Source of the DNA: a virus
Virus record (IMG/VR): IMGVR_UViG_3300025156_000001
Location: 1 to 64,000 of that record
DNA: 64,000 nucleotides
Direction: 5' to 3' (one strand)
How positions within the stretch are numbered: the first letter of the stretch is position 1; each line of letters starts with the position of its first letter. The notes beneath the pieces are model-generated. The model saw only the letters and a program-made list of their open reading frames with translations, was not told the DNA's origin and did not search any database. This document shows positions 1-7,670 of the stretch, piece after piece. Position numbers and translations under genes: made by a program.

Positions 1-61
1 TTGGGCAATAATATCCAGTATACCCCTCTCTCATATACTCGGAACATCGTGGGCATCTCAT
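1..61 (-). CDS. Cys-rich miniprotein, truncated by window edge
   Basis: Only the first 20 codons lie in the window. The visible N-terminus has CPRC followed by a later CP, the pattern of a zinc ribbon. A GGGGTATGAT ribosome site precedes the ATG at 61. It directly follows the Cys-rich gene at 77-433 in the same leftward operon. Function unknown. Confidence 0.6.
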   Translation of the reverse strand, partial: MRCPRCSEYMREGYTGYYCP

Positions 62-76
62 TTTATCATACCCCCT

Positions 77-433
77 TTAAACGCCACATACAGGGCATAT
101 ACAATCACTACATAATGGGGTTCCACACACTAAAGAACCTGCAGTACTACACTCATGTGTTGCTTGTTTTCCGCACCTCGCACACTTTTTACCGTGGTGT
201 TCTTTACAATAATAGGAGCCTTTAACGGCCGGCTTTTTACATGGGCCAATCCATGCCTCATGAAATATACACTGGTGTTTTCTTTTCATTTCCTTCGACT
301 CCATACGTGCCACTTCTACCATTTCTTTTGTTGCTTTATCATCACACTTCCAACACGCATGGACAGTCTTTCCGCTAGCATCTTCATAAGTCCACCCACC
401 AAACACATCACGCCCACAAAATTTACATTTCAT
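77..433 (-). CDS. Multi-Cys/His zinc-binding protein
   Basis: This 118-residue protein has at least four Cys pairs: CKFC at 3-6, CWKC, a central CIFHEAW...CKKP...CKEHH cluster, CARC, and a terminal CSDCICPVC. The spacing suggests several zinc knuckles or ribbons, as in cross-brace or nucleic-acid-binding modules. The ATG overlaps the TAA of the upstream DUF3310 gene (TAAATG) and uses GGTGGATAA as ribosome site, so the two are probably translationally coupled. No family can be named. Role in nucleic-acid or protein binding is inference. Confidence 0.75.
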   Translation of the reverse strand: MKCKFCGRDVFGGWTYEDASGKTVHACWKCDDKATKEMVEVARMESKEMKRKHQCIFHEAWIGPCKKPAVKGSYYCKEHHGKKCARCGKQATHECSTAGSLVCGTPLCSDCICPVCGV

Positions 434-640
434 TTATCCACCGACCCTATTGATTTCTCTAAGTATATACCATTTGGCTTTCAATAAGTCTGTGAGTTCA
501 TCTTCGCCCTTTTTACCAGCCCTGGCTACATACTTTATAATATTACCTCTGTTAAAATTTAAGTCCCAATCTTCTATAACATCTATTACCTCAATGGTCC
601 CAGTATTATAGTGCCCTGGGTGGTCAACAGTATCGCCCAT
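434..640 (-). CDS. DUF3310 family protein (T7 gp1.7-like)
   Basis: The 68 residues carry the DUF3310 signature: HPxHYN near the start, IEVIDVIEDW, then GNIIKYVARAGKK and a DLLKAKWYI tail. This family is common in phages and includes T7 gene 1.7, reported as an unusual nucleotide kinase. The length is typical of the short form. The start is supported by GGAGATGATTAA just upstream. Family assignment is firm; enzymatic activity in this copy is not shown by sequence. Confidence 0.85.
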   Translation of the reverse strand: MGDTVDHPGHYNTGTIEVIDVIEDWDLNFNRGNIIKYVARAGKKGEDELTDLLKAKWYILREINRVGG

Positions 641-680
641 TTAATCATCTCCTTTATATATACCACAAGTAAGTATGGTA

Positions 681-1013
681 TCAAGTCTCGACATACCTCT
701 CACCACAATTATCACAACGTAGACAGATATCTTTACCACCCGCGGCATCTATATATGTACTATCGTGGAACTTGGTGTACCCGCACTTTTTACATATTCT
801 CTTTCTAACTTCCGCCTCCAATTCAATCAATGTTGTAACTATATCTGATAGAAATACTGGCCCAAAGAATACATTATCTTTAATAGGTGAGAAAACAAAA
901 CAACCCCAATCTTTATTCCATGTTATTCTACCTATTTTCTTACTACTGGACCACACATAGTAAGCGAGATGGCTATCACCACCAATCTTTGTAATAGTTG
1001 GTTTATATGACAT
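681..1013 (-). CDS. Zinc-ribbon protein, unknown function
   Basis: The first 70 of 110 residues have no motif I recognise. The C-terminal 40 residues form a zinc ribbon: CKKCGYTKFH, then CLRCDNCGERY. A GGTGGAATGTAA site supports the ATG at 1013. The fold resembles ribbons seen in many viral regulators and nucleic-acid-binding proteins, but no specific role can be given. Confidence 0.7.
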   Translation of the reverse strand: MSYKPTITKIGGDSHLAYYVWSSSKKIGRITWNKDWGCFVFSPIKDNVFFGPVFLSDIVTTLIELEAEVRKRICKKCGYTKFHDSTYIDAAGGKDICLRCDNCGERYVET

Positions 1014-1029
1014 TTACATTCCACCATTA

Positions 1030-1242
1030 TCACTCTATGTCTTCTAGTTCCTCTATTCCATATAATTCCAGCTCTACAATATTAAAGGACGTATCTGCCC
1101 TATCTGAGTAGCCCCATACGAGAGATGAAGCGGAGAAACCAGCATATTTCAAAGCATCAACAACATGAATCACATCACCGGTTCTTTTGTGCACCATTGT
1201 ACCGTATTCGTGGTCTAACGCATAATCATATGGTACTCGCAT
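1030..1242 (-). CDS. Hypothetical protein, 70 aa
   Basis: A short acidic protein without recognised motifs. The start has GGTGATTAGAAA before ATG, the standard ribosome site of this genome. Tight spacing to both neighbours (16 and 11 bases) indicates one leftward operon. Confidence 0.65.
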   Translation of the reverse strand: MRVPYDYALDHEYGTMVHKRTGDVIHVVDALKYAGFSASSLVWGYSDRADTSFNIVELELYGIEELEDIE

Positions 1243-1253
1243 TTTCTAATCAC

Positions 1254-1505
1254 CTACAGTTTTGATAAATCTTCAAGTACTTCTTCCCATTCTTCACCCA
1301 TACCTTCAAATGTATGTATATGTGTCTTGTATTGTTTAATATCCCATCTCGTCCTAGCCTTCCAGCCATACCTAAAACCAGCATTAAACGCTCTAACCAT
1401 TTCAGGTGTCGCCTCAACATTCCTCTTGCGCAGTATATGAAACCACCTTCTTCTGGCGTTCCTCTTTATCTGGTTTATCCAGTTCTTTTTACCTGCTTCA
1501 TCCAT
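1254..1505 (-). CDS. Hypothetical basic protein, 83 aa
   Basis: The N-terminal half is strongly basic (KRNARRRWFHILRKRN), followed by a predicted helix with a GFRYGWKAR segment and an acidic C-terminus. This charge pattern could suit nucleic-acid or protein binding, which is inference only. The AGGTGATTAC site supports the ATG at 1505. Confidence 0.65.
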   Translation of the reverse strand: MDEAGKKNWINQIKRNARRRWFHILRKRNVEATPEMVRAFNAGFRYGWKARTRWDIKQYKTHIHTFEGMGEEWEEVLEDLSKL

Positions 1506-1513
1506 GTAATCAC

Positions 1514-2311
1514 CTACGGTAGCCTCACCTGTTTTCTATATTGGTATGCAACTTTAGATTGCTCCTCATCTAGTCCACAATACTCTTTAAACCAATCTAT
1601 ATAAGTCCCCTCACTAGGTATAGTTGGGTGCATAGGTATAAGTATATCCTTCATAAAAGCAATAGAATGGGATGCCTTATTACTTTTAAACACATCATTA
1701 ATACCTGGTTGATAGGGTATTTCGACTGAAAAGTCCTCCATGTTTAGGTGGGTGTATCTGTCTATAATATTCCCATTCCTATCGTATAACTCCTTCGGTA
1801 TCTTCGGCATACGATAGTCATGGAAAAAGACTTCAATGTTCCAAAGGCCGAGTTTACTCCTACCGGACCTGAACACCCTAAACATATACTCGTGGACATT
1901 ACTCGGCACAATACCCCTTTTCTTCATCTCATCTATAACTACACCCGCTATGCGCCCATTGGCGGGCCATATAAGTAACTCCTCTTTACCATCTACAATG
2001 TGGGAACAAATCCAATTCCTATATTCTCCGTATCTACCCCTCTTAATGAATGGGTATGGACTTACAAACCTTATGTATGCTTCATTTATATATATTGCGT
2101 TTGTCTTTATGGTGAATATACCGTCTTTAAGTTGAGATAGATACCTACCACCCTTCTCTACGGTACTATAACCAACCCATCCAATATCTGGATTTCCTAT
2201 AGTACCCGCAGTAGGCACCCATCTTATCTTTAGGGTATGTATATGTCTTATCAGCCCCTTATCTTTCAACCTATCATATGTGCCTTTGTCTATGTACCTA
2301 TTTACAGGCAT
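1514..2311 (-). CDS. Hypothetical protein, 265 aa
   Basis: No recognisable domain. The protein is a mixed alpha/beta chain of conserved-looking composition. I chose the ATG at 2311 because GGGTGTAGGTAAT precedes it and because it begins just after the stop of the phosphoesterase gene at 2317; a longer frame would overlap that gene. It lies directly downstream of the phosphoesterase and is probably cotranscribed. Confidence 0.7.
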   Translation of the reverse strand: MPVNRYIDKGTYDRLKDKGLIRHIHTLKIRWVPTAGTIGNPDIGWVGYSTVEKGGRYLSQLKDGIFTIKTNAIYINEAYIRFVSPYPFIKRGRYGEYRNWICSHIVDGKEELLIWPANGRIAGVVIDEMKKRGIVPSNVHEYMFRVFRSGRSKLGLWNIEVFFHDYRMPKIPKELYDRNGNIIDRYTHLNMEDFSVEIPYQPGINDVFKSNKASHSIAFMKDILIPMHPTIPSEGTYIDWFKEYCGLDEEQSKVAYQYRKQVRLP

Positions 2312-2316
2312 ATTAC

Positions 2317-3087
2317 CTACACCCACGTCATTATTTCGGGTCTAAATTTAGGCCCGTTCCAATGTAATCTAATGTAACCTCTCTGCCAATTTGCTATTGG
2401 GTTATAATCCATGTCTTTACACATGCACCCACCCTCCATTGCTACATTAGTTTCGCCGGATGCCAATGTTCTATAATAAACACCAAGTTTATGTGTGTGT
2501 CCAATTAACCAGTTACCACCGTAGTCAGTAACATATGCTTTAGGGGTTGCACAACTCCACTTAAGCACCCTCCACCCGTGGGCAATATTAATCTTATCTC
2601 TCAACCTGTATATAGACTTCTCTGGATTGGGGTCTATATGGAACTCTATATCGAAATCATCCAGGCCGAACAACTGCGATGGTGATGGGTCTATAACTTC
2701 TGGCCCATAATTTATTCCTAACCTGGCTAGAGCATACAATGATTTACCCCATATCTCATGGAGATTTTTATACCACCTATATTCATGGTTGCCAGGTAGA
2801 TATATTATTTTTGCTTTCGGTTGTAACTCCCTTATACGTGCCATATAATGCCTAAACGCCCTTATCTCATCCAAGAACAGATTGTTGACTAGAGTTATGG
2901 GCGGTTTATCGAACCTACTCAACTCATAGGCATCTATCATGTCCCCATTTAGGATTATATGTTCATACTCATTCTCCGCTATATCGTTCATGAAGGCATT
3001 TATAACTCGCCCATCATGGAATGGTATATGCCAATCGCTAACTACAATATCGGACTCATCGCTATTTATTGGTATCTTTCTAGGCAT
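2317..3087 (-). CDS. Calcineurin-like metallophosphoesterase
   Basis: All metal-binding motifs are present in order: DWH at 18-20, GD at 48-49, GNHE at 99-102, a single His near 170, and GHTH at 196-199. This is the dinuclear metal site of the calcineurin-type phosphoesterase superfamily, which hydrolyses phosphomono- or diesters. The 256-residue length matches phage members. The substrate is unknown; nucleic-acid repair or nucleotide hydrolysis are usual guesses. A TATA-like tract lies in the 86-base gap upstream, so it may have its own promoter. Confidence 0.9.
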   Translation of the reverse strand: MPRKIPINSDESDIVVSDWHIPFHDGRVINAFMNDIAENEYEHIILNGDMIDAYELSRFDKPPITLVNNLFLDEIRAFRHYMARIRELQPKAKIIYLPGNHEYRWYKNLHEIWGKSLYALARLGINYGPEVIDPSPSQLFGLDDFDIEFHIDPNPEKSIYRLRDKINIAHGWRVLKWSCATPKAYVTDYGGNWLIGHTHKLGVYYRTLASGETNVAMEGGCMCKDMDYNPIANWQRGYIRLHWNGPKFRPEIMTWV

Positions 3088-3118
3088 GGTATGACCTCTT
3101 TATTTTTATATATATTGT

Positions 3119-3147
3119 GGGGTGGGCACATGAGAGGTACCCACCCC
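3119..3147 (-). terminator. Hairpin between operon segments
   Basis: An 8-bp perfect stem (GGGGTGGG with CCCACCCC) encloses a 13-base loop, just after the stop of the leftward gene at 3174. It is followed on the minus strand by an A/T tract that doubles as a TATA-like element for the phosphoesterase gene. Probably a transcription terminator or RNA-stability hairpin. Confidence 0.5.
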
Positions 3148-3173
3148 TGGCTATTGCGGACACCCTACCCTAG

Positions 3174-3485
3174 TTAGATACTTGTTTCTAGGCCGAATGC
3201 TTCTGCCAAAGCATCCATAATCGCTACCCTATTATCGGTTGGTAATGCCTCATCGTCAAGACTTATAGTAACAACCGTCTTATACTTTTTACCATACTTC
3301 TCGTGGTAATAACCCTTACTTATAGAAACAAACTTATTTACGTCTTTACCAGAAATAGCCTTCTTACACCCTATCTCGATAAAGTTGTTGCTATTACCTA
3401 TGTCTATAACTACCGGCTCCAAAATGTCTTCGTATCTAACACTATCTCTATTTCCGCTATTTTCTCTTGCTGTATATCTAGCCAT
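3174..3485 (-). CDS. Hypothetical small protein under the repeat-rich promoter
   Basis: 103 residues, no recognised family. The central part is a predicted beta-rich segment (FIEIGCKKAISG, later TVVTISLDDE) ending in a helix. It is preceded by a strong archaeal promoter, a leader of about 100 bases and the dense TGTACA repeat array, so it may be strongly expressed or autoregulated. A single-strand-binding or regulatory role is possible but unproven. The start at 3485 uses GGAGATGAG. Confidence 0.65.
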   Translation of the reverse strand: MARYTARENSGNRDSVRYEDILEPVVIDIGNSNNFIEIGCKKAISGKDVNKFVSISKGYYHEKYGKKYKTVVTISLDDEALPTDNRVAIMDALAEAFGLETSI

Positions 3486-3599
3486 GTTTCTCATCTCCGA
3501 ATGGTTTGTTTTCTTTCTAATTCGGCTTCTGCCTATCGGGGTAATACCCCTCCTTTCAGGGCCACGTTTTAAGGGACCCTACTACCTATATGTGCTTTC
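3486..3599 (-). other. Structured 5' leader of the 3174-3485 gene
   Basis: About 100 non-coding bases lie between the predicted transcription start near 3580 and the ATG at 3485. The leader contains a GGGGTATTACCCC hairpin, a CCTATCGG copy near 3530 and a GGGTCCC...GGGCCC-like pairing. Other genes here have very short leaders, so this one may carry an RNA element. Confidence 0.4.
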
Positions 3600-3618
3600 G
3601 ATTATATAAATGTTTCTA
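3600..3618 (-). promoter_or_regulatory. Archaeal BRE/TATA promoter, leftward
   Basis: On the minus strand the sequence is GAAACATTTATATAAT, the same 16 bases as the rightward promoter at 25799-25814. GAAAC fits an archaeal BRE and TTTATATA a TATA box. It would drive the gene at 3174-3485. Confidence 0.75.
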
Positions 3619-3627
3619 TGAACGTTA

Positions 3628-3832
3628 CTATTGTACAATATGTACAATAGATATGTACAATATGTACAATAGATTTGTACAATAGATTTGTACAATATGT
3701 ACAATAGATTTGTACAATATATACTTACTCTTTGTACAATTGTACAAATAAAGAGTAAGTAACCTAGATTGTAGATAAGTATAACAGATAGTATGTATTG
3801 TACATATAGTACCTATCGGTACAATTGTACAT
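3628..3832. repeat. TGTACA repeat array (operator or iterons)
   Basis: Twelve TGTACA sites occur in about 200 bases (first bases at 3632, 3641, 3654, 3663, 3676, 3689, 3698, 3711, 3733, 3741, 3799 and 3826), many within TTGTACAATA units. The pair at 3733-3746 lies in a larger imperfect palindrome (CTTACTCTTT...AAAGAGTAAG). A CCTATCGG element at 3812 lies between the last two. The array is upstream of the promoter at 3600-3618. It is probably a protein-binding array for control or replication. Confidence 0.75.
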
Positions 3833-3833
3833 A

Positions 3834-4028
3834 CTAATCATTTTTCCTGCGCAATCGCCCAGGGAAATCTTCTCTACTACAACATCCATCACACCCATGT
3901 ACTCCCCATGTAGCATCATCTGTTTTACGACCCATTTCTACAACGGAGTTTTCATCTGGATGGCCCACTCCATGTTCGCATTGCCATTCTATTAATCCAC
4001 TAGCCCTTACTATACGTTTCCATTTCAT
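3834..4028 (-). CDS. Small Cys/His-rich protein
   Basis: 64 residues with WQCEHGVGHP and GVHGCDGCCSRED, a Cys/His pattern that suggests zinc binding. The ATG at 4028 is preceded by GGTGTTGTTTGAT. The gene ends exactly at the border of the repeat array. Function unknown. Confidence 0.65.
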   Translation of the reverse strand: MKWKRIVRASGLIEWQCEHGVGHPDENSVVEMGRKTDDATWGVHGCDGCCSREDFPGRLRRKND

Positions 4029-4070
4029 ATCAAACAACACCTATACCTTCCTATTATCGGCGATAATACT

Positions 4071-4355
4071 CTACACTAATTCACTAATACGCATAATTTT
4101 ATCCTTCCCAACCTTCACTACATAATCACTAAAATCATCTATAAATTCACCTAGCTTATACTCTGGGTCCAACTCCAGGTAGTAGGCATCCTCGTATGTC
4201 ATAGCACCACCATCGAGTATTATAACTGTACCATCATCGGCCTCCCCTTTATAGGTATAAGACCCCTTATACAGATGGTGGAATTTCATATCTACATCTC
4301 TATATTTTTCAACCCTATCTTTGATTCCATTTTGAACACCATCGTCTTTATTCAT
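4071..4355 (-). CDS. Hypothetical protein, 94 aa
   Basis: No recognised motifs; acidic C-terminal half. The start at 4355 is chosen for the site GGTGGGATGAAA directly before ATG; it overlaps the stop of the preceding gene by 8 bases. The same ribosome-site cassette starts the upstream gene at 4626. Confidence 0.6.
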   Translation of the reverse strand: MNKDDGVQNGIKDRVEKYRDVDMKFHHLYKGSYTYKGEADDGTVIILDGGAMTYEDAYYLELDPEYKLGEFIDDFSDYVVKVGKDKIMRISELV

Positions 4356-4626
4356 TTTCATCCCACCTGGGTGAATTTCCTTTGTCATCTCCTTCCCACC
4401 AACAACGTTCAACTTTACTATTACCCCTTTTATAAAAATCGCATATACCAATATGTAAAACCTGTTCATGTCCATCTTTTCTACTACATGTTAGTATACG
4501 GTCCATATCATATCCAGAAAATTTACAGTTGGCGCAGCATTTAATGTCATCCTGAACGCGGTAACCATAGGCAAACATCTTCCTTCTTATACTCGCCTTA
4601 TATTTTTCCCATGCGTCATTACTCAT
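4348..4626 (-). CDS. Four-Cys zinc-binding miniprotein
   Basis: 92 residues. The Cys arrangement CCANCKF...LTCSRKDG...GICDFYKRG closely resembles that of the protein at 56583-56816 (CCFTCKYY...YSCSYTES...GICKKYK), so the two are probably paralogues at opposite ends of the window. Likely one zinc site. The start at 4626 uses GGTGGGATGAAA. The C-terminus PRWDENE is repeated in the mini-frame just upstream. Confidence 0.7.
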   Translation of the reverse strand: MSNDAWEKYKASIRRKMFAYGYRVQDDIKCCANCKFSGYDMDRILTCSRKDGHEQVLHIGICDFYKRGNSKVERCWWEGDDKGNSPRWDENE

Positions 4627-4666
4627 TTTCATCCCACCTAGGCTCGATGGTATTTGTATATACCAT
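4619..4666 (-). other. 15-codon leader frame ending in a duplicated tail
   Basis: This short frame ends in PRWDENE then TAA, the same ending as the downstream gene at 4348-4626. At DNA level an about 20-base cassette spanning the stop, ribosome site and next ATG has been duplicated. It may serve only for translational coupling. Expression as a peptide is doubtful. Confidence 0.35.
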
Positions 4667-4667
4667 T

Positions 4668-4796
4668 TTAATCGCCCCATACATCAATTGTATCATCTTC
4701 TATATCCCTATTACAGTACTCTATTGCGGATATCTCATATCCACAAGTAGTACATATGTATTTATCCTTAACTGTATCATACTCAAAAGTGTGCAT
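4668..4796 (-). CDS. Zinc-ribbon miniprotein, 42 aa
   Basis: The frame has CTTC at 15-18 and a later Cys at 28, in an otherwise acidic protein. GGTGATAAT precedes the ATG at 4796. One of about 19 tiny Cys-rich proteins in this virus. Function unknown. Confidence 0.6.
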   Translation of the reverse strand: MHTFEYDTVKDKYICTTCGYEISAIEYCNRDIEDDTIDVWGD

Positions 4797-4804
4797 ATTA
4801 TCAC

Positions 4805-5680
4805 CTATATATCTCTTTCTATATTGAAGTCGAGTATATCGAATGTCCCATTCCTTATCTTTTTCCCGATGGAGAAAGCCTTCTTTAGCCTACTGCCGAC
4901 CTTTTTACTCCCAATATTTATATCCCTTATAGTATTACTACAACCATACTTTGGGATGTTATTTCCTTCAATCGCATACTCGAAAAACGTATGTTGGCCT
5001 GGCGCATTACCCTTTGTGATTGCATCTAATCTTACGATGTGTGCTGGGATAAGACTCTCGTCCACACCCCCATCATCATCTACATCATCACCGATAATAT
5101 CGACAAGTCTAAAGTAATGGTGGCTTCTATCAGATAGTCTCCTTACAAATGATAAAGAGATGGCAGTAAGCGGGTGAATACCCTTATTTACAAGATGGGC
5201 AACCATCCTAACCAAATTCGGCTCGCCTATTATGGACCTTATATTACATAGGTATATATAGAATTGGGCCGGATACATTTCATCTACGTTGCGTATAACC
5301 ACAACGCCTTCATTCACAGCCATGTCTATATCTACGTCCCTCGGTATATGTCCGCATGATTGTAACGACCTCAAGTATGTATCTACCTCATCAGCCTTAA
5401 GGTCTACCTTACTCTCCTCCAAATCAAATACGAATACCAAAGCCGTATGTTTATTGTCTACCGGTTTGCCCTTTTCGATTAATATATCATCGATTACATG
5501 AGTATACGCATGAATAAAATCCCAAAAACAAGACACGGTTGTTATATTTTTCTTCAGTTGTTTGACATCCAATTCCTCGTCGTCCGCAATACGTATTACC
5601 TTATACGAGGAACTATCCACCTTTGAGAATACACTTCTCAATTTATGCACATCTAGCAGAGCCTTTCTTTCCCATGACAT
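4805..5680 (-). CDS. Hypothetical protein, 291 aa, first of the amidoligase cluster region
   Basis: No recognised domain. A mixed alpha/beta protein with a run of acidic residues near 205-215 (DDVDDDGG) and a basic C-terminal segment. It is the last leftward gene of the tightly spaced set 4805-9742, where gaps are 2-11 bases, so it may share a pathway with the ATP-grasp, amidotransferase and ligase genes upstream. That link is positional inference. Confidence 0.65.
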   Translation of the reverse strand: MSWERKALLDVHKLRSVFSKVDSSSYKVIRIADDEELDVKQLKKNITTVSCFWDFIHAYTHVIDDILIEKGKPVDNKHTALVFVFDLEESKVDLKADEVDTYLRSLQSCGHIPRDVDIDMAVNEGVVVIRNVDEMYPAQFYIYLCNIRSIIGEPNLVRMVAHLVNKGIHPLTAISLSFVRRLSDRSHHYFRLVDIIGDDVDDDGGVDESLIPAHIVRLDAITKGNAPGQHTFFEYAIEGNNIPKYGCSNTIRDINIGSKKVGSRLKKAFSIGKKIRNGTFDILDFNIERDI

Positions 5681-5682
5681 GG

Positions 5683-6540
5683 TTAATCACCCTTTTCGTC
5701 GCCATATCCATTTACGATACCATCTTCTACGAGTTTGCTTGAAAGCCTACCATGTTTATCGGTCATTACATTCTTGACCTTTATTATTTTTATATCATCT
5801 ATCCATCTGGAGCAGTAGTCAGTCAGTCTAGTATCCCATTCCCCTTCTACTCCAACTGAACATTGGAATAGTTTTGCTGGGGGTTGGTATAATGGGTTCA
5901 GGAATGATATATTTATCCTTTCGTCCTCTACACCTGCCATCAATTCCTTTACCATATATTTCGCCATATCAAATCTAACCTTTTCGCCCCGCACATCTAT
6001 ACCGTCATCACCTACTAGTATACCTATATGATATACATCTGCATTTATATATAGTTTTTGTAATGCCCTATAATTGCCTATGTGCGCCTCTTTGAAGTTA
6101 CCAAGTATAAGACCGTGGACAAGTTGGTCATCACCACTATCAATATAACCATCTATATTAAATGGTAATATTCTGGCCCTACTTATTACTTCCCCTATAA
6201 TGGGAACCAATTCCAGGTCATATACTGGAACAAATTCGTTGTCCGTATCAAATTCTACAAGTGCAAAACTCCTATCAACATCCATTACGTTACCGTATCT
6301 AAACATATAGGCACCATCTTTGCCCATTGCATACTGTTTAACGTAGTCATCAGCCGATAAGAAATCCTCAAGTAGTTTGATATTTATACCAGTAACAAAA
6401 ACCGTCCTGCCTTCACTATCCAGATTACTATCGGATATTATATTGTACCCATAACGCCCAGTGGATTGCACGGTCCCACTATATACACTCCCCCCATATT
6501 CAAATGCTACTTTATCACCAACTTTAAATGTCTGACCCAA
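5683..6540 (-). CDS. Hypothetical protein with N-terminal SH3-like region
   Basis: About 285 residues. The first 50 (VGDKVAFEYGGSVYSGTVQ) look like an SH3/KOW-type beta-barrel; the rest is unrecognised. I chose a TTG start at 6540 because the site GGTGAT ends four bases before it and it follows the stop of the ATP-grasp gene. An ATG start at 6567 would overlap that gene. It sits immediately downstream of the ATP-grasp gene and may act with it. Confidence 0.65.
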   Translation of the reverse strand: MGQTFKVGDKVAFEYGGSVYSGTVQSTGRYGYNIISDSNLDSEGRTVFVTGINIKLLEDFLSADDYVKQYAMGKDGAYMFRYGNVMDVDRSFALVEFDTDNEFVPVYDLELVPIIGEVISRARILPFNIDGYIDSGDDQLVHGLILGNFKEAHIGNYRALQKLYINADVYHIGILVGDDGIDVRGEKVRFDMAKYMVKELMAGVEDERINISFLNPLYQPPAKLFQCSVGVEGEWDTRLTDYCSRWIDDIKIIKVKNVMTDKHGRLSSKLVEDGIVNGYGDEKGD

Positions 6541-6541
6541 T

Positions 6542-7339
6542 TTAATCACCATCATTCTCAATTCCATTAGGCCAAAGGGTAGATACCATATGGGATACCA
6601 CTATCGGCAATGAATATTCACCGAGCGTAGGTGCTGTATTACACTCGATGACATATACCTCGCCGTCTTTAGTTTCCAGTATATCTACTGCCCCGAAGTC
6701 CAGCCCAAGTGCCTTAACACTATCTATTGCTAAATGTATCGCCCCTAAAGTTGATAGGGTTATATCCTTTATCTGTTCCTGTCTGTACCCAAATTCCATA
6801 TTCCATCTGTAATTATCCGGCTCCTCAACCATAGGCTTCTTTTCATATACAATAAGGGCCTTATATGGGGTTGCAAACACCCTATACTCTCTTGCCTTAT
6901 CTATATATGCCATATAATATCCGTCATCTTCGGTATTATGCGTAGCCTCCCCGAGGTTCTCTATATACTCAAAATCCCTACCATGAGAGTGGTTTTTACC
7001 CCTCCACACTATAGGCGCATTTCTACCCAGGAAGTGTAGTAATGCCCTGGGGTTCTTATGGAATTGTGGTACATGCCAGACTATATCGCCACTATCCCTC
7101 AACACCTCCAAAGTCCTATACTTATCGGTGCTTCTGGCGATAGCCGACCTACTGTTGAATACCACGCCATTTACTTTTATACCCTTCCTAGATGTACCCC
7201 ATCTTATAATATTGGTATCTCTATTATTAGGTGGGTCCTCACTGAATGTGGTTGGCACACCCAGGATTTCAAACTCATCCCTTATTGCCCTAGCGGTTGC
7301 ACCACATTTCCTACTATACATGATATGTGTATCGAACAT
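6542..7339 (-). CDS. ATP-grasp ligase
   Basis: 265 residues with the ATP-grasp hallmarks: a RGKNHSHGRDFEY nucleotide-binding segment, EYRVFATPYKALIVYEKK, then GLDFGAVDIL and YVIECNTAP, where the E-x-N pair binds metal. These enzymes activate a carboxylate as acyl-phosphate and join it to an amine or thiol; the glutaminyl/peptide ligase branch is the closest in style. In phiEco32-like phages such a gene sits beside COOH-NH2 ligase, GATase II and GGCT, as here. The start at 7339 uses GGAGTGGTAAAA. Confidence 0.88.
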   Translation of the reverse strand: MFDTHIMYSRKCGATARAIRDEFEILGVPTTFSEDPPNNRDTNIIRWGTSRKGIKVNGVVFNSRSAIARSTDKYRTLEVLRDSGDIVWHVPQFHKNPRALLHFLGRNAPIVWRGKNHSHGRDFEYIENLGEATHNTEDDGYYMAYIDKAREYRVFATPYKALIVYEKKPMVEEPDNYRWNMEFGYRQEQIKDITLSTLGAIHLAIDSVKALGLDFGAVDILETKDGEVYVIECNTAPTLGEYSLPIVVSHMVSTLWPNGIENDGD

Positions 7340-7350
7340 TTTTACCACTC

Positions 7351-7668
7351 CTATGCAGTAACATACATACACTGCGTGGTATTTGGCCTTCTTTTGATAC
7401 GTATATGGACATTAATGTCCCCATACATTTCGGTGAACCATCCCATTTTTCTTATGGGTTGTTCATGATATGTCATAGTGAAATTATCTTCATTAAACTC
7501 CACTACAACGAAAGGTACACCGTTTTCCTTCTCCATATATACCTTTGTGGCTAGTATATCTACATCGGCTAGAGAGGCGGACGACATATACTTCCTTTTG
7601 GTGTTCTTTTCTATCCTCTTTTGCAACGTATCCATTATTTCCTTCATAGATTTTTGATTGTTCTGCAT
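7351..7668 (-). CDS. Hypothetical protein, 105 aa
   Basis: Predicted N-terminal helix rich in K/E followed by a beta-rich half (PFVVVEFNEDNFTMTY). No known family. It lies between the GATase II and ATP-grasp genes with gaps of 2 and 11 bases, so it may be an accessory factor of the pathway. Confidence 0.6.
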   Translation of the reverse strand: MQNNQKSMKEIMDTLQKRIEKNTKRKYMSSASLADVDILATKVYMEKENGVPFVVVEFNEDNFTMTYHEQPIRKMGWFTEMYGDINVHIRIKRRPNTTQCMYVTA

Positions 7669-7670
7669 AT

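Noticed and set aside
3628-3832. CRISPR-like appearance of the 3.6 kb repeats
   Set aside because: The units are short palindromic TGTACA words at 9-13 base intervals, with no spacer-length unique sequence and no cas genes.
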